Part shown: piece after piece, positions 42,345 through 51,457 of the stretch
How positions within the stretch are numbered: position 1 is the first letter of the stretch
Layout of the letters: the number at the start of each line of letters is the position of its first letter
Source of the DNA: Paraburkholderia sp.
GTDB taxonomy: Bacteria; Pseudomonadota; Gammaproteobacteria; Burkholderiales; Burkholderiaceae
Direction: 5' to 3'
DNA: 64,000 nt
Assembly: GCF_028283785.1 (NCBI RefSeq)
Contig: NZ_JAPWKB010000014.1
Span: 310,001-374,000, forward strand
Made by a program: the position numbers and the translations under genes
The notes under the pieces: generated by a model
The model's input: only the letters and a program-made list of their open reading frames with translations
Databases searched by the model: none
Told to the model about the DNA's origin: nothing

Positions 42345-43415
42345 TCAGTCGCGCGCGGTACGCGCCTGTTCGAGCGGCGTCAGCGTCAATTGCAGACGCT
42401 GCGCGCCGCGCAACACCGTGACCTCGACCTCGCGCTCGATCCGCGATGCATCGAGCGTGCGCTGCAATGCATCGACGCTATCCACCGGTATCGAATCGAT
42501 CATCACGATCGTGTCGTCGGTTCGAAGGCCGCCCGCTGCCGCCGGACTGCCTTTGACCACTTCCATCACGTGCACGCCGGTTGCCAGGTCGAGACCGAAA
42601 TAGCGCTGCACGCGCCGCGAAATTGGCTTGGTCGTGCCGGCCACGCCGATATACGCGCGACGCACGCGGCCATGCGCGAAGAGTTGCATGATGACCCACT
42701 TCGCGGTGTCGATCGCAGTGGCGAAGCAGATCGCCTGCGCGCCCGGAATGATGGCCGTATTCACGCCGATCACCTGACCCGCCGAGTTGATCAGCGGACC
42801 GCCGGAGTTGCCGGGATTGAGTGCGGCGTCGGTCTGGATCACGTCGTAGATCATGCGGCCCGAATTCGAGCGCAGCGTGCGTCCGAGCGCCGAAATCACG
42901 CCCGTCGTGACGGTTTGCGCGAGCCCGAGCGGATTGCCGACCGCAATCGCGATCTGGCCGACGCGCAATTTGCCCGACTCGCCGAGTTCGACGTGCGGCA
43001 AGGCTTCCGCCGAGCCGATCCGCAGCACGGCCAGGTCGCTGTGCGGATCGTCGCCGACCAGATCGGCGTCGAACGTCGCGCCGTCGGCGAGCGTCACGCG
43101 AATGCGCGTCGCGCCGTGGACGACGTGGCTATTAGTCAGCAGATAGCCGTCGGGCGTGAACAGAAAGCCCGAGCCGGTGCCTGCCGGCGCCGCGCGGCCG
43201 GCCGGATCGCCGGGCATGCGCCGCTCGACGGAAATAAAGGCGACCGCCTGCTGAACGCGCTCCAGCGCGCCGATCACCGTGCGCGAGTAGGCGTCGAGCA
43301 AGCCGGCGTCGTCGGGTGAATCGAGGGTGTTTAATGGTTGTTGAGGATGTTGCGGGTCGTGCGGATCCGGCGACGCGTGCGCCAGATCGTCGATGAAGCG
43401 GGGACGGCTTCCCAT
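42345..43415 (-). CDS. Trypsin-like (HtrA/Deg-type) serine protease with one PDZ domain, no signal peptide
   Basis: 356 residues. The catalytic triad is readable: His in L-T-N-S-H-V-V, Asp in H-S-D-L-A-V-L and Ser in N-P-G-N-S-G-G-P-L. A single PDZ domain follows (G-V-H-V-M-E-V-V-K-G-S-P-A, about residues 265-345). Unlike DegP/DegQ there is no signal peptide or membrane anchor: the N terminus is a ~35-residue Asp/Pro/His/Gln-rich tail. It should therefore be cytoplasmic unless exported by another route. G-G-A-G lies before the ATG at 43415, so the start is well supported. Divergent from the glyoxalase-fold gene, 121 bases away. Confidence 0.85.
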   Translation of the reverse strand: MGSRPRFIDDLAHASPDPHDPQHPQQPLNTLDSPDDAGLLDAYSRTVIGALERVQQAVAFISVERRMPGDPAGRAAPAGTGSGFLFTPDGYLLTNSHVVHGATRIRVTLADGATFDADLVGDDPHSDLAVLRIGSAEALPHVELGESGKLRVGQIAIAVGNPLGLAQTVTTGVISALGRTLRSNSGRMIYDVIQTDAALNPGNSGGPLINSAGQVIGVNTAIIPGAQAICFATAIDTAKWVIMQLFAHGRVRRAYIGVAGTTKPISRRVQRYFGLDLATGVHVMEVVKGSPAAAGGLRTDDTIVMIDSIPVDSVDALQRTLDASRIEREVEVTVLRGAQRLQLTLTPLEQARTARD

Positions 43416-43536
43416 GACGAAGCTCCGGATATTCGGGCTGCCAGATGCAGGGCCGTCGGCGCGTTTTCAAGGCGCGAGCCGTGCTTGTGAGAAACTGGAT
43501 ACGACGCGCAGGGCCGCGTCACGGAGAGCGCCAACC

Positions 43537-43938
43537 ATGAACGAGACACACGCGGCATCGGCTGCATCGGCGGCGGCGGATGCGCCGGGAATCGAATCGT
43601 TGAGCGCGATTACGCTCGCCACGCGCGACATGGCACGCGCGGTCGCGTTTTACACCACGCTGGGTTTTCCGCTGAAGTTCGGCGGCGCGAACGAGGCGTT
43701 CACGTCGTTCGCATTCGGCGGATCGTTTCTGAACCTGATTGCCGACGAGCGTCCGGTGCAATGGTGGGGACGTGTGATCGTCCACGTGACGGACGTCGAT
43801 GCGGTGTATCACGCGGCATTCGCGGCGGGCTATGCGCCGCAATTCGCGCCGACGGATGCGACGTGGGGCGAGCGCTATTTCCACATCACGGATCCGGACG
43901 GCCATGAGCTGAGTTTTGCGAAACCGCTGAAAAGCTGA
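43537..43938 (+). CDS. Glyoxalase/bleomycin-resistance (VOC) superfamily protein
   Basis: 133 residues with one VOC module pair: S-L-S-A-I-T-L-A-T-R-D-M-A-R-A-V-A-F-Y at the start and F-H-I-T-D-P-D-G-H-E-L-S-F-A at the end, the latter with the conserved metal-ligand Glu. Small metalloenzymes of this fold act on glyoxal adducts or confer antibiotic binding; the substrate is unknown. The ATG at 43537 has G-G-A-G-A-G upstream; the frame extends to 43393 without family similarity. Confidence 0.82.
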   Translation: MNETHAASAASAAADAPGIESLSAITLATRDMARAVAFYTTLGFPLKFGGANEAFTSFAFGGSFLNLIADERPVQWWGRVIVHVTDVDAVYHAAFAAGYAPQFAPTDATWGERYFHITDPDGHELSFAKPLKS

Positions 43939-44075
43939 ATTGTGACGGCGCGCGTTTTCCCGTTCGGGATTGTCGCGACTTAACACGGCTGACACGTCGC
44001 GCCGTCACAATCGTGTCACCGACGCTGCGGGTCACGCAGCGTGTCAACCTGTTGCCATCGTCGAGGAGAGTCGCG

Positions 44076-45011
44076 ATGAAAGAGCTGGACCCGAGAGCCG
44101 ACGTCACCGACGCAGCGTCGCAAGCCGAACGGCAGCGGCGCTTCGAGGAAGATCTGATCGATGCGTACGACGAAGAACTCGAAATGGAAGTCGACGACCG
44201 CATTCTGGACGGCGAGTCGGCGTTTTCGAGCGAGCAGCGCGAAACCCGCAAGATGTACTTCCGCGAGCTGTTCCGTTTGCAGGGCGAACTGGTGAAATTG
44301 CAGGACTGGATCGTGCATACCGGTCACCGGCTCGTCGTGATTTTCGAGGGACGCGACGCGGCGGGCAAGGGCGGCGCGATCAAGCGCATCACGCAGCGCC
44401 TGAATCCGCGCGTGTGCCGCGTCGCGGCATTGCCCGCACCGAACAACCGCGAGCGCACGCAATGGTATTTCCAGCGTTACGTGTCGCATTTGCCCGCGGG
44501 CGGCGAGATGGTGCTGTTCGACCGCAGCTGGTACAACCGCGCGGGCGTCGAGCGCGTGATGAATTTCTGCACCGACGACGAATACGAAGAGTTTTTCCGT
44601 TCGGTGCCGGAGTTCGAAAAGATGCTGGCGCGCAGCGGCGTGCAGATTCTGAAGTACTGGTTTTCGATTACCGACGAAGAACAGGAAATCCGCTTCCAGA
44701 CCCGTATTCACGATCCGTTGAAGCAATGGAAGCTCAGTCCGATGGATCTGGAAAGCCGTCGCCGCTGGGAGGCGTACACGCAGGCGAAGGAAGTGATGCT
44801 GCAGCGCTCGCATATTCCCGAAGCGCCGTGGTGGGTGGTGCAGGCCGTCGATAAAAAGCGCGCGCGGCTCAACTGCATCAATCACTTGCTCAGCCAGGTG
44901 CCGTATCACGATGTCGAGCATTCGAGCGTGATCTTGCCGTCGCGCGTGCATAACAGCGAATATATCCGTCAACCGGTTCCGGAAAGCATGATCGTGCCGG
45001 AGATCTATTGA
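44076..45011 (+). CDS. ppk2: Polyphosphate kinase 2 (PPK2 class I-like)
   Basis: 311 residues. Walker A is E-G-R-D-A-A-G-K-G-G (residues 91-100), Walker B-type F-D-R-S-W-Y-N-R-A-G-V-E-R follows near 152, and I-T-D-E-E-Q-E-I-R-F lies near 210. PPK2 enzymes use polyphosphate to phosphorylate nucleoside (di/mono)phosphates, or the reverse, in the cytoplasm. The ribosome site G-A-G-G-A-G is 5-6 bases before ATG 44076. It is convergent with a Pit-type phosphate transporter and shares its terminator, a pairing consistent with phosphate storage and use. Confidence 0.92.
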   Translation: MKELDPRADVTDAASQAERQRRFEEDLIDAYDEELEMEVDDRILDGESAFSSEQRETRKMYFRELFRLQGELVKLQDWIVHTGHRLVVIFEGRDAAGKGGAIKRITQRLNPRVCRVAALPAPNNRERTQWYFQRYVSHLPAGGEMVLFDRSWYNRAGVERVMNFCTDDEYEEFFRSVPEFEKMLARSGVQILKYWFSITDEEQEIRFQTRIHDPLKQWKLSPMDLESRRRWEAYTQAKEVMLQRSHIPEAPWWVVQAVDKKRARLNCINHLLSQVPYHDVEHSSVILPSRVHNSEYIRQPVPESMIVPEIY

Positions 45012-45050
45012 CGTCGTGACCGACGGACCAACGGTCCGTCATCCGGAATA

Positions 45051-45089
45051 AAAAAGCGCGGCATAGGAAACCCTATGCCGCGCTTTTTT
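45051..45089. terminator. Bidirectional terminator between ppk2 and pit
   Basis: A 17-bp stem (A-run, G-C-G-C-G-G-C-A-T-A-G-G and its complement) has A on one side and T on the other, so it terminates both convergent genes. A further 8-bp hairpin (45022-45040) lies just before it. Confidence 0.88.
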
Positions 45090-45105
45090 GCTTGAGATGC
45101 GCCGG

Positions 45106-46692
45106 TCAGAACACCATCCGGAACACCCAATACAATCCGGCCGCCAGCGCGATCGACGCGGGCAAGGTCAGCACCCATGCCAGCACCAGACTGCGCACGG
45201 TGTTCCACTGCAAGCCCGAGCCGTTTGCGGCCATCGTCCCGGCGACACCCGACGACAACACGTGCGTGGTCGAAACGGGCAGGCCGTACGCGTCGGCGGC
45301 GCCGATCGTCAGCATCGCGACCAGTTCGGCCGATGCGCCTTGTCCATACGTCAGATGCTGCTTGCCGATCTTTTCGCCGACCGTCACGACGATCCGCTTC
45401 CAGCCGACCATCGTTCCAAGGCCGAGCGCGATCGCGACCGCCACCTTCACCCAGGTCGGGATGAATTTGGTCGAGTGATCGAGTTGTCCCTTGAAGTTGT
45501 CGATCGCCTTGCGGTCGTCGGCGCTGAATGCCGGTTGCTTTGACTTGTCCATCAGACGGATCGCTTCCGACGCTACGTACATGTTGTTGCGCACGTTATC
45601 GACGATGCTTTGCGGCACGTTCGCCATCGAACCCGACGCAGCGACCTGGTTGCCGATCACCTGCGACAACGCCGCCAGCGCGGGCACCGTGGCCGGCGTC
45701 AACTGCTTCGTGCGCACGTATTCCTCGACTTCCGCGCGGGCGTTCTGCGAAGGCGCGACGCCGTTCGTGTACTTGGCCAGCACGGCCGTGGTCTGTTGCG
45801 CGACGGCGAGAAAGGTCTGCGTTTCAGCGGGCGTGACAGCCTTGTTCAACGCGTAGGCGGTCGGCACCGTGCCGATCAGGATCAGCATGATCAGGCCCAT
45901 GCCTTTCTGGCCGTCGTTCGAACCGTGCGCGAACGACACGCCGGTACAGGTCAGGATCAGCAGGCTGCGAATCCAGAACGGCGGCGGTTCCTTGCCCTTC
46001 GGTTCCGCGTACAGCGCCGGAATCTTGACGACGGCCTTCAGGATCATCAGCAGCAAACCCGCTGCGAGAAAGCCGACCAGCGGCGAAAACAGCAGCGATT
46101 TACCGACGCCGAGCGCCTGATTCCAGTCCACGCCGCTGGCGCCGCTCGAACCGTGCACCAGCTGGTTCATCAGACCCACGCCGATGATCGAACCGACCAG
46201 CGTATGCGAACTCGACGACGGCAAACCGAGGTACCACGTACCGAGATTCCAGATGATCGCGGCGATCAGCAGCGCGAATACCATCGCGAAACCGGCGCTG
46301 CTGCCGACCTGCAGGATCAGCTCGACGGGCAGCAGTTGCAGGATGCCGAAGGCCACCGCGCCGCTCGACGTCAGCACGCCGAGGAAATTCCATGTACCCG
46401 ACCAGACCACCGCGAAATTCGGCGTCAGCGAGTGGGTGTAGATGACAGTCGCGACTGCGTTGGCCGTGTCGTGAAAGCCGTTGACGAATTCGAATCCGAG
46501 CGCAATCAGCAATGCCACGCCAAGCAGAATGTACGGCAGTACCGACGATTGGCGCACCACTTGCAGATCGTCGAACAGGTTGATTGCGCAATACACCGCG
46601 CCGATTGCGATAACGATGAGAAACACGATCAGGCCCATACTGCGGCCTCGCCCGGCTGCTACATCGGGTTGCGGATACGAAAGTTCCGGCAT
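45106..46692 (-). CDS. pit: Pit-family inorganic phosphate transporter
   Basis: 528 residues with about ten membrane helices and the two inverted PHO-4 signatures: G-F-H-D-T-A-N-A-V-A-T near residue 66 and G-S-N-D-G-Q-K-G-M-G in the second half, plus P-V-S-T-T-H-V-L near the C terminus. A long soluble loop (about residues 290-410) separates the halves, as in E. coli PitA. It is a low-affinity metal-phosphate:H+ symporter. A-G-G-G-G-A lies before ATG 46692. Confidence 0.92.
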   Translation of the reverse strand: MPELSYPQPDVAAGRGRSMGLIVFLIVIAIGAVYCAINLFDDLQVVRQSSVLPYILLGVALLIALGFEFVNGFHDTANAVATVIYTHSLTPNFAVVWSGTWNFLGVLTSSGAVAFGILQLLPVELILQVGSSAGFAMVFALLIAAIIWNLGTWYLGLPSSSSHTLVGSIIGVGLMNQLVHGSSGASGVDWNQALGVGKSLLFSPLVGFLAAGLLLMILKAVVKIPALYAEPKGKEPPPFWIRSLLILTCTGVSFAHGSNDGQKGMGLIMLILIGTVPTAYALNKAVTPAETQTFLAVAQQTTAVLAKYTNGVAPSQNARAEVEEYVRTKQLTPATVPALAALSQVIGNQVAASGSMANVPQSIVDNVRNNMYVASEAIRLMDKSKQPAFSADDRKAIDNFKGQLDHSTKFIPTWVKVAVAIALGLGTMVGWKRIVVTVGEKIGKQHLTYGQGASAELVAMLTIGAADAYGLPVSTTHVLSSGVAGTMAANGSGLQWNTVRSLVLAWVLTLPASIALAAGLYWVFRMVF

Positions 46693-47046
46693 GAGAGTCC
46701 CCTGGTTGGTCGCGTGAACGTCCGATCCTGCGGGGCGTGTGTGTCGTCACGATGACGGTCGCGTGACGACCTTGGCCCCTATTGGATGTTGCATATGGAG
46801 CAGTCGCGTAAAATGGGTGTGCGTGTATGAAACGCTTGGTATTCCTCGGTTTTTTGCGGGTAAACGTGGGGCAAAACTGGCGTCGATCGTGACGGCGGCG
46901 GTGAATGTGGCGATCGATGCACTCGTCGCGTTCACGCGCGCGATGGACGCGCCCTAGAATGGTTTAAACAACCGGCCGCGCGCTCGATCAGCGGCGTTGC
47001 GTGCTACGTTTTCGGACGACGGCGCGGCAAAGGAGGGGACACGTCA
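46693..47046. other. Divergent intergenic region, no gene called
   Basis: 354 bases between pit and the GGDEF gene. A 72-codon frame at 46739-46957 exists but has no ribosome site, and its product resembles nothing known to me. Promoters of both flanking genes must lie here. Confidence 0.45.
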
Positions 47047-48600
47047 GTGTCATTTCGAGTATTCAGGGTGCGCCGACGGTTGCGCCACGCGATGCGCGCG
47101 GTCGGCACGCGCGTGTCGCATGCGATCGGCAATCATCCGTTCGTGACGGGTCTGACCGGCACCGTCGTCGCGCTTGCAATGGGCGCGCTGACCTTCACGA
47201 CGCTCTACGCGGGCCGCGCCGACGCACTCCAGCATGCAAGGGAAACCTCGGAGAACCTGGTTGCGATCATCTCCGGCGACCTCGAACGCAACATCGAAAT
47301 TTACGACCTCTCGTTGAAAGCGATGGTCGATGGCGCGCGCGATCCCGTGCTCGGCACGTTGTCGCCGGACGTGCAGCGCGCGGTGCTGTTCGATCGCGCA
47401 ACCACCGCGGCGTTTCTCGGCGGCGCGTATATCCTCGACGCGAACGGCAAGCTCACCGCGTCGCAAGACACCGATGTCAGCACGTCGCAGTCGTTCGCCG
47501 ACCGCGATTACTTCAGCGTGCATCAGCGCAATCCGTCGGTCGGCCTCTACATTTCGCATCCGTACCGGTCGCGTCTGCGCGACGACAAATGGTCGATCGG
47601 GCTGTCGCGCCGGATCGATTCGGCGAACGGCGGCTTCGCCGGTGTGGCGTTGCTGGCGATCCGGCTGGACTACTTTCGCGGCCTGCTGGATCGCATCAAC
47701 ACCGGTCATGCCGGCTCGGTGTTCATCCTGCTCGATGACGGCACGATGATCGCGCGCAAGCCGTTCAACGGCAGCGATATCGGCTCGAACGTCTCGCACT
47801 CGCCGACCTTCGTCAACATGGCGTCGGGCGAAGCGGGTTCGTATGCGTCGGTGTCGCCGATCGACGGCGTGCGCCGGATGTTCACCTATGCGCACGTGCC
47901 GGGCACCCCGCTGATCGCGGCCGTCGCGCCGGCCGAAGACGACGTGCTCGCGCCGTGGCGGCGCCGCAGCGCGATCGTCGGCGGGTTGACGCTGTGTTTC
48001 GGCGCGGTGTTCGTGCTGGTGTCGTGGCTGCTGGCGTTTGCACTGCGCGACAAGCTGAGCGCGCAAACCGAGCTGATCCGGCTCGCCGCGACCGATCCGC
48101 TGACCGGCCTCGCCAATCGCCGGCTGCTCGACGCGCGACTCGACGACGAATGGCAGCGCGCGCGGCGCACCGGCAGTCCGTTGTCGGTGCTGTTTATCGA
48201 TATCGATCACTTCAAGCGTTTCAACGATACACACGGACACGCGTCCGGCGACGACGCGCTGGTCGCGGTGGCGGAATGCATCGCGTCGACGGTGCGGCGC
48301 TCGGTCGATCTGGTGGCCCGTTACGGCGGCGAGGAGTTTGCGGTCGTGTTGCCGGACACGCCTGCGGACGGCGCGGCGACGGTCGCCGAATCGATCCGCC
48401 GCAAGGTTCAGGCGATGCAGTTCGACGCCGGCATCGGCGCGATCGCAACGGTGACGGTGAGCATCGGCAGCGCGACGGGTGCGCCGGATAGCGTCGGCAG
48501 CGCACTCGCGCTGCTCGCCACCGCCGACGAGCGTCTCTATCTCGCGAAGTCGGCGGGACGGAACCGGGTTGCGTCGGGCATGAGCGCGGGCGTCACGTAG
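47047..48600 (+). CDS. Membrane diguanylate cyclase with periplasmic PDC/dCache sensor
   Basis: 517 residues. Membrane helices at about 38-58 and 318-340 flank a periplasmic PDC-type sensor (F-A-D-R-D-Y-F-S-V-H and the Y-I-S-H-P-Y-R-S strand are typical of ligand-binding PDC domains). The GGDEF domain starts near residue 350 (A-A-T-D-P-L-T-G-L-A-N-R-R) and has an active G427-G-E-E-F, with an R-S-V-D inhibitory site five residues before it. It should make c-di-GMP from GTP in response to an external ligand. The start is a GTG with A-G-G-A-G-G upstream. Convergent with the DedA-rhodanese gene. Confidence 0.9.
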   Translation: MSFRVFRVRRRLRHAMRAVGTRVSHAIGNHPFVTGLTGTVVALAMGALTFTTLYAGRADALQHARETSENLVAIISGDLERNIEIYDLSLKAMVDGARDPVLGTLSPDVQRAVLFDRATTAAFLGGAYILDANGKLTASQDTDVSTSQSFADRDYFSVHQRNPSVGLYISHPYRSRLRDDKWSIGLSRRIDSANGGFAGVALLAIRLDYFRGLLDRINTGHAGSVFILLDDGTMIARKPFNGSDIGSNVSHSPTFVNMASGEAGSYASVSPIDGVRRMFTYAHVPGTPLIAAVAPAEDDVLAPWRRRSAIVGGLTLCFGAVFVLVSWLLAFALRDKLSAQTELIRLAATDPLTGLANRRLLDARLDDEWQRARRTGSPLSVLFIDIDHFKRFNDTHGHASGDDALVAVAECIASTVRRSVDLVARYGGEEFAVVLPDTPADGAATVAESIRRKVQAMQFDAGIGAIATVTVSIGSATGAPDSVGSALALLATADERLYLAKSAGRNRVASGMSAGVT

Positions 48601-48615
48601 CGGCTCGCGCGGCAA

Positions 48616-49668
48616 TCAATGCTTGCCGCCTTCGCCCGCGCGGCGCGGCGCGAAACTGCGTACGGTGACGGGTTCGTCTTTGCGCTCGACGCGGGTTTTG
48701 GCGCGGGGCGTGCGGCCCGTGGCGGCGTCGGGCATCCACAGCGGCTCGACCGGATAGCCGCGCCGTTCCCACGCGTCGAGACCGCCGCGCAGCGCCCGGA
48801 TTCGCGTGAACCCTTTCTGGCGCATTTTCATCGTGATGTCCTTCGCGGCGGCGTCGTTCGGACACACGCAATAGACGACGATATCGTGCGCGAGAAGCGC
48901 GTCGTCGACCTTGCCCGGTGAGTCGAGATCGAGCGGCAACGCGCCCGGAATCTTGCGCGGTTCGTCGTTGCGCACGGTGGATGGCCGCGCGTCGAGCACG
49001 ACGGGCGGCGTCGGCGAACGCATCATCGACTTCAACTGTTCGGGCGATACGCGAGTGCGTTCGATCCAGCGTTTGAAACGCCACCGCTGCACCAGCCGGT
49101 AGACGAAATAGATCAGCGCGGCGGCGGCCAGCAGATCCAGCACCGTGCCGCCATGCGCGCGCGCCTCGGTCACGAGCCGACGCAACTGACGCTCCGCCGC
49201 CGCGCCGCCGAGCAGCCAGAACGCCGCCCATGCGGACGTGCCGACGACGTCCCACGTGAGATAGATGCGCGTATCGACGGGCGTGGTGCCCATCAACGGT
49301 GGCGTGATAAAGGCGAGACCCGGCACGAACTTCGACAGCGACACGAGCGGCACGCCGAAGCGTTCGAACATCGTGCGCGCCTGCGCGAGCTTGCTTTCCA
49401 CCAGCGGCGACAGTTTGCCGAGCGTGGTGAACAGACGTCGTCCGTAGACACGGCCGGCGGCGAACCAGACGCTATCGCCGAGCATCGCGGCGACCACGGC
49501 GGCCAGCAGGATCGACCAGAACGACAGCGCGCCGTGCGCGATCGCGGTGCCCGCGAACAGCAGCACCGGCACAGCCGGAATCGGCACGCCGAGGCGGGTG
49601 ATCAGCACGTTGAGGAACACCACGGCCGCGCCCCAGGTGCCTATCGCGGTGGTCGGGATTTCGATCAA
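48616..49668 (-). CDS. DedA/VTT-family membrane protein fused to a rhodanese domain
   Basis: 350 residues. The N-terminal ~200 form a DedA/SNARE-associated (VTT) membrane domain, with P-V-P-V-L-L-F-A-G-T, G-D-S-V-W-F-A-A-G-R and F-V-P-G-L-A-F as family loops. From about 220 a rhodanese domain follows (V-V-L-D-A-R-P, then V-V-Y-C-V-C-P-N-D with the active-site Cys, then R-A-L-R-G-G-L-D-A-W). DedA proteins recycle lipid carriers such as undecaprenyl phosphate; the sulfur-transferase domain suggests redox or sulfur coupling. The start is a TTG at 49668, supported by C-C-G-G-A-G 8-9 bases upstream and the natural N terminus. Confidence 0.85.
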   Translation of the reverse strand: MIEIPTTAIGTWGAAVVFLNVLITRLGVPIPAVPVLLFAGTAIAHGALSFWSILLAAVVAAMLGDSVWFAAGRVYGRRLFTTLGKLSPLVESKLAQARTMFERFGVPLVSLSKFVPGLAFITPPLMGTTPVDTRIYLTWDVVGTSAWAAFWLLGGAAAERQLRRLVTEARAHGGTVLDLLAAAALIYFVYRLVQRWRFKRWIERTRVSPEQLKSMMRSPTPPVVLDARPSTVRNDEPRKIPGALPLDLDSPGKVDDALLAHDIVVYCVCPNDAAAKDITMKMRQKGFTRIRALRGGLDAWERRGYPVEPLWMPDAATGRTPRAKTRVERKDEPVTVRSFAPRRAGEGGKH

Positions 49669-49926
49669 TTGCGATGCTCCGGGATAGGACGATCGAACCG
49701 GTGAAGTGTCGCTGTCAGGCGAGCTCGGATGAGTGTTGCATCGTGTGGCGTCATGCTCGCCGGATCAGTATCGCATGCACGGCGAATCGGCACTTGCGCG
49801 CGTATGCCGGCGAGCGCAATGCGTGGGACGCTACGCAATTCGTGGCTGTCCCGCAGTTTTCGGGCCCGCCCGCTTCGAGTCGCCGGGCGCCATTGCAATG
49901 CGGCGATGTTCCGTCAGCGCTCGAGA

Positions 49927-50568
49927 TCAGGTTTCGTCCGGGAAGACGGCCTTGCCCTGGGTCATGTCGAACAGTTCGTGACGGGCGGCTTCGACGGCGG
50001 TGACGGGCAGGCGGATCGAGAGCCGTACGTCCATCTGGTATCCGCTGTCGGCAAGCGCGTACTCGTTCGATTCGATCCAGCGACGCACCCGCGCTTCGTC
50101 TGCGTAGCCGACTTCGACCGTCAGCTGCGCGAATGCGATCCGTTCGACGCGCGGCGCGTCCTGCAGCGTTTTCGCGATCGCGTCCGTGTACGCGCGCACC
50201 AGGCCGCCCGCACCGAGTTTGATGCCGCCGTAGTAGCGCACGACGGCGGCCAGCACGCCGTCCAGATCGTGATGGCGCAGCACTTCGAGGATCGGCCGGC
50301 CAGCGGTTCCGGACGGCTCGCCGTCGTCCGACATACCCGACTGGCCGCCCGCCAGCAGCGCCCAGCACACGTGCGTCGCGCCCGGATGCAACTCGCGCAG
50401 CCGACGCAATTCATCCATCGCGGCGTCGCGGTCGGCGACGGGAATCGCGTATCCGATGAAGCGGCTTTTGCGGATTTCGAGTTCCGTGGTGAGCGGAGCG
50501 GGCAGCGTGTAAGTGGGCAAGGCGCGAGTCGAAGAAAGAGGACGAAGGCAACATGTTAGCGGAAGCAT
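49927..50568 (-). CDS. yigZ: YigZ / IMPACT-family protein
   Basis: 213 residues. The UPF0029 N-terminal domain shows E-I-R-K-S-R-F-I-G-Y-A, H-V-C-W-A-L, S-D-D-G-E-P-S-G-T-A-G-R-P-I-L and V-R-Y-Y-G-G-I-K-L-G-A-G-G-L-V-R-A-Y, the strongly conserved core; a smaller C-terminal domain follows. IMPACT relatives interact with translation regulators; the bacterial role is unclear. The first 16 residues (M-L-P-L-T-C-C) look atypical, and a TTG at 50520 (before P-T-Y-T-L) would match the usual N terminus better, so the start may be internal. Confidence 0.85.
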   Translation of the reverse strand: MLPLTCCLRPLSSTRALPTYTLPAPLTTELEIRKSRFIGYAIPVADRDAAMDELRRLRELHPGATHVCWALLAGGQSGMSDDGEPSGTAGRPILEVLRHHDLDGVLAAVVRYYGGIKLGAGGLVRAYTDAIAKTLQDAPRVERIAFAQLTVEVGYADEARVRRWIESNEYALADSGYQMDVRLSIRLPVTAVEAARHELFDMTQGKAVFPDET

Positions 50569-50686
50569 CGACGGCGGCGATGCGTGCGTAATCCGCGCTT
50601 CATCCGGTACGTCGCGTCAGATTGTTGCGATGAAACCGCGATGCTTGTTTAACATGGCGGATTCGTTTCGACTCAGGAGGACAACG

Positions 50687-50986
50687 ATGCAGCAGGTGAC
50701 GGTGACGTGGGAAAGGGCAGCGCGAATCTGGTGGGCGTTTACGTGGCGGGCCACGCTGGTCGCGCTGGCGAGCGGCGTGCTGGTGGGATTGGTGTTCGCG
50801 ATCATCGGCAAGCTGACCGGCACCACGACGGACGTCTGGGTGACGGGCGCGTGGTCGCTGCTGAGCGGGGTCGCCGCGTCGCTGTACGGCATGCGCCGGG
50901 CGATGAGCAAGCGCTACGCGGATTTCCGGATCGTGCTGGTTCAGGACGATCCGGCTGAAGACACGGCGCGCCCGACGGGCGTGTGA
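50687..50986 (+). CDS. Small inner membrane protein of unknown function
   Basis: 99 residues with two predicted membrane helices (about 15-45 and 53-72), a charged loop and a basic-then-acidic C-terminal tail. The start at 50687 has an excellent C-A-G-G-A-G-G upstream; the frame extends back to 50513 without it. It stands alone. No family was recognised. Confidence 0.7.
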   Translation: MQQVTVTWERAARIWWAFTWRATLVALASGVLVGLVFAIIGKLTGTTTDVWVTGAWSLLSGVAASLYGMRRAMSKRYADFRIVLVQDDPAEDTARPTGV

Positions 50987-51001
50987 ACCCGTAGAAAACA
51001 G

Positions 51002-51031
51002 AAAGCGCGACGGCTTGCGGCGTCGCGCTTC
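51002..51031 (-). terminator. Terminator-like hairpin between convergent small genes
   Basis: A 10-bp stem (A-A-G-C-G-C-G-A-C-G and complement) with an 8-10 base loop is followed on the minus strand by T-rich sequence. It probably ends the gene at 51042-51299. Confidence 0.6.
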
Positions 51032-51041
51032 TGGGCGGGGA

Positions 51042-51299
51042 TTACTTGTCGGTGTGCTGGCAGAACAATCTGCCGGGTACGTGAGAGACGACGGCCTGGG
51101 CGATTTCGAGCGGGGTGCTCTCCGCAGGAACGACACGCCGGCACGATTCGGGCACGTGCTTCAGCGTCCATTCGACGAGTCTGACCGAGCGTCCCCAGGG
51201 CGGTTGAAGGGGATCGGAGATCGTGCACGAGTGGATCTGACGAACCCATTCATTGCCGGGCATCGCCCGAAGGTGTTCGAATACCGCGTCTTCTACCAT
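51042..51299 (-). CDS. Small conserved-type protein of unknown function
   Basis: 85 residues starting M-V-E-D-A-V-F-E-H-L. A-A-G-G-A-G before the ATG at 51299 makes this start convincing against a longer frame to 51377. It is soluble, with three cysteines (S-C-T, S-C-R, F-C-Q). No motif was recognised. It stands alone, upstream region shared with nothing obvious. Confidence 0.6.
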   Translation of the reverse strand: MVEDAVFEHLRAMPGNEWVRQIHSCTISDPLQPPWGRSVRLVEWTLKHVPESCRRVVPAESTPLEIAQAVVSHVPGRLFCQHTDK

Positions 51300-51457
51300 G
51301 ATGTGGCTCCTTGCTCGCTGGCCTACGCAGTGTTGTGCGACGCGTGTGTATCGCCTAAAAAAATGCCGCCGGTGCAACGGCGGCTAACAGGGGATACTGA
51401 GCGTGATAGTTGCAGCAAAGAATTAAGCCAAACTTAAAAGCACGTTTCGACGTGCGA

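Noticed and set aside
46739..46957. 72-codon frame between pit and the GGDEF gene
   Set aside because: No ribosome site and no similarity that I recognise; it lies where promoters are needed.
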